Positions 43,268 through 44,052 of a stretch of DNA of 44,052 nt are shown here, piece after piece. Under the pieces are notes generated by a model. It saw only the letters and a program-made list of their open reading frames with translations, had not been told where the DNA came from and did no database searches. Origin of the DNA: WQUF01 sp031549525 (GTDB lineage: Bacteria; Bacillota; Clostridia; Clostridiales; Clostridiaceae); NCBI GenBank assembly GCA_031549525.1, contig JAVBPQ010000008.1:1-44052 (forward strand). Reading direction: 5' to 3'. Made by a program: the position numbers and the translations under genes. Numbering within the stretch: the first letter of the stretch is position 1; every line of letters starts with the position of its first letter.

Positions 43268-43719
43268 CTAGAAGCCGCCTAAAGAATCTCCAATGTTAAA
43301 ATTGTCTACTTTCATAGTTTCTGCTACATCCTGGTTTTTAATATATTCTGCTATTACATCATCAGTTACATTTCCGCTACTTGCTACAAAATATCCTCTT
43401 GCCCAAATATGTCGACCCCAATATACCTTATTCAATTATTTATATTACATTTGTAGTTTTCTTGATGTATATCCTTTTATATATTGAACCAGTTTACTTG
43501 CTGATAGATGTGGTGGTACTGATACTAGCAAATGTATGTGATCTCTTGATACATGTCCTGCTATGATATCTACTCGTTATATTTACATACTCCTCGTATT
43601 AATTCCCTTGTTCTTTCAGCTATTTTCCCTGATATTACTGGTTTTCGATATTTTGTTATCCACACTATATGATATTTTATATCATATGTACAATGAGCTG
43701 ACTTTCTATAGTTATCCAT
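43268..43719 (-). pseudogene. tnpA: degenerate IS200/IS605 tnpA (Y1 transposase)
   Basis: Reading from the ATG at 43719 gives an intact start (MDNYRKSAHCTYDIKYHIVW) that stops at TAG (43570-43572) after 49 codons. In the next frame the protein continues with VDIIAGHVSRDHIHLL (the HUH motif as HIH), LVQYIKGYTSRKLQM, then two in-frame stops, then VYWGRHIWARGYFVASSG and IAEYIKNQ, where the catalytic tyrosine would be. So one frameshift and two nonsense codons separate it from a functional transposase; it is decayed and unlikely to move by itself. Hairpins typical of these elements lie at both ends (43234-43278 and 43789-43803). Confidence 0.88.
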
Positions 43720-43788
43720 TTTTTTCACCTCTTGCTTAGTGTTTCTCAAGAGGCTTTTTCTTAATCCAAGCAGGTTAACCTAAAGGTT

Positions 43789-43803
43789 TCGCCTAGAAGG
43801 CGA
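43789..43803. repeat. hairpin at the left end of the IS200-type remnant
   Basis: TCGCCT / AGGCGA around a three-base centre lies about 70 bases upstream of the tnpA start. Position and shape fit the subterminal hairpin that TnpA recognises, and it mirrors the GCGGCT/AGCCGC hairpin at the other end. Confidence 0.6.
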
Positions 43804-43816
43804 GGGTTTTAACCCC

Positions 43817-43840
43817 ATTATACAGACAATTATACAGACA
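43817..43840 (+). repeat. tandem repeat of 12 bp
   Basis: ATTATACAGACA occurs twice in direct succession without a mismatch. It sits between the tnpA element and the terminator at 43844. No function is evident; it may be the footprint of insertion or slippage. Confidence 0.8.
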
Positions 43841-43843
43841 ATA

Positions 43844-43891
43844 AAAAAGAGAGTAAAAAACATCATAGTTTACTAGGAATACTCTCTTTTT
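43844..43891. terminator. bidirectional terminator-like hairpin between the two IS elements
   Basis: A 12-bp stem AAAAAGAGAGTA / TACTCTCTTTTT encloses a 24-base loop. Its A-rich left arm and T-rich right arm make it usable on both strands. The right arm lies next to the 3' end of the element at 43898 and would be part of its guide. Confidence 0.65.
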
Positions 43892-44030
43892 ACCTATTTG
43901 ACACTCCCCATAGCTAAAGCAATGGGATTCTTTGGTGGTAGTCTCTAGGTCCATTTCTGTTAAGAGTAGTTCCCCAAAGCTTAGGGCATGTCATTGCCCC
44001 TCCTAAGCCAGTACATATAGTAGCTTAGGC
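43878..44030 (-). ncRNA. putative omega-RNA (TnpB guide RNA) with its guide
   Basis: In tnpB elements the guide RNA is read from the 3' end of tnpB through the right end and into the flank. Here the scaffold would include the hairpins at 43979-44008 (GCTTAGG.../...CTAAGC) and 43907-43926 (CCCAT.../...ATGGG). The guide would start at 43897 and run down the minus strand as ATAGGTAAAAAGAGAGTATT. The boundary and even the presence of this RNA are inferred from position and resemblance, not shown. Confidence 0.4.
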
Positions 44031-44052
44031 TATGGCTCTATTACCAAACCAT
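43898..44052 (-). mobile_element. 3' end of an IS605/IS1341-type element (tnpB outside the window)
   Basis: Read on the minus strand, this region ends with GGGGAGTGTCAA, and TCAA is a cleavage-type end seen in IS605 elements. It contains two hairpins (43907-43926 and 43979-44108 cut to 43979-44008) of the kind that form the right end and omega-RNA of tnpB elements. I recall closely similar sequence downstream of tnpB genes in Clostridia. The last codons before the edge are too short to show tnpB itself; a frame ending in TAG at 44030-44032 could be its end. Its orientation places tnpB beyond 44052 on the minus strand. Confidence 0.55.

Noticed and set aside
43293..43566. Two short plus-strand ORFs within the IS region
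   Set aside because: They are antisense to the tnpA remnant, which explains the sequence far better.
43817..43840. The 12-bp direct repeat as a CRISPR repeat
   Set aside because: The copies are adjacent with no spacer, there are only two, and no cas gene is present.

Overview
The window is AT-rich, gene-dense DNA of a Gram-positive, anaerobic Clostridium-type Firmicute. The evidence is strong AGGAGG ribosome sites, TTG and GTG starts, sigma-A promoters with 17-bp spacers, a trimeric [FeFe]-hydrogenase operon, an acetoin dehydrogenase operon and a lipobox-type solute-binding protein. I could not run a search, so species is not assigned and product names rest on motifs and context.

Layout. 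1-2.6 kb: the end of an unrecognised gene, a small conserved-looking protein and a DUF234-type ATPase. 2.8-8.3 kb (+): a complete oligopeptide/dipeptide ABC importer (two permeases, two ATPases, lipoprotein receptor) with a textbook promoter (2736-2764) and terminator (8306-8322). 8.5-19 kb (-): C4 metabolism. An SDR and a zinc butanediol-type dehydrogenase probably interconvert butanediol and acetoin; the Lin0512-acoA-acoB-acoX-acoC-acoL operon splits acetoin to acetyl-CoA and acetaldehyde; acoR lies upstream as its likely activator. lplA (19.2 kb, +), divergent from acoR, can lipoylate the AcoC E2 subunit. 20.3 kb: a small L,D-transpeptidase.

20.7-25.1 kb (-): hydC, a thioredoxin-like ferredoxin gene, hydB and hydA, encoding an NADH/ferredoxin-linked [FeFe]-hydrogenase that could dispose of electrons from acetoin and glycerol oxidation. 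25.3-27.3 kb (-): a class II aldolase and a PfkB kinase of unknown sugar substrate. 27.4-31.0 kb (+): a YtrA-type regulator with an ABC exporter, a VOC protein, a cytidine-deaminase-like protein and a DeoR regulator. 31.0-36.9 kb (-): eutH-glpK-glpA-like-FAD oxidoreductase-DUF1667, a glycerol catabolic operon with an unexpected EutH transporter as its first gene and a cre-like site over its promoter.

37.1-38.9 kb: lepA. 38.9-44.05 kb looks like accessory DNA: a mazEF pair, an OatA-type O-acetyltransferase, a DUF4143 ATPase, a broken IS200-type tnpA and, at the right edge, what looks like the 3' end (omega-RNA region) of a TnpB-type IS605 element whose tnpB lies outside the window.

The points most worth checking are EutH in a glycerol operon, the putative omega-RNA end and its guide, the AcoR GALTGA variant with no visible -24/-12 promoter, tandem E3-binding domains in AcoC, the extra cysteine in the HydA H-cluster motif, and the SDR gene remnant beside bdh.
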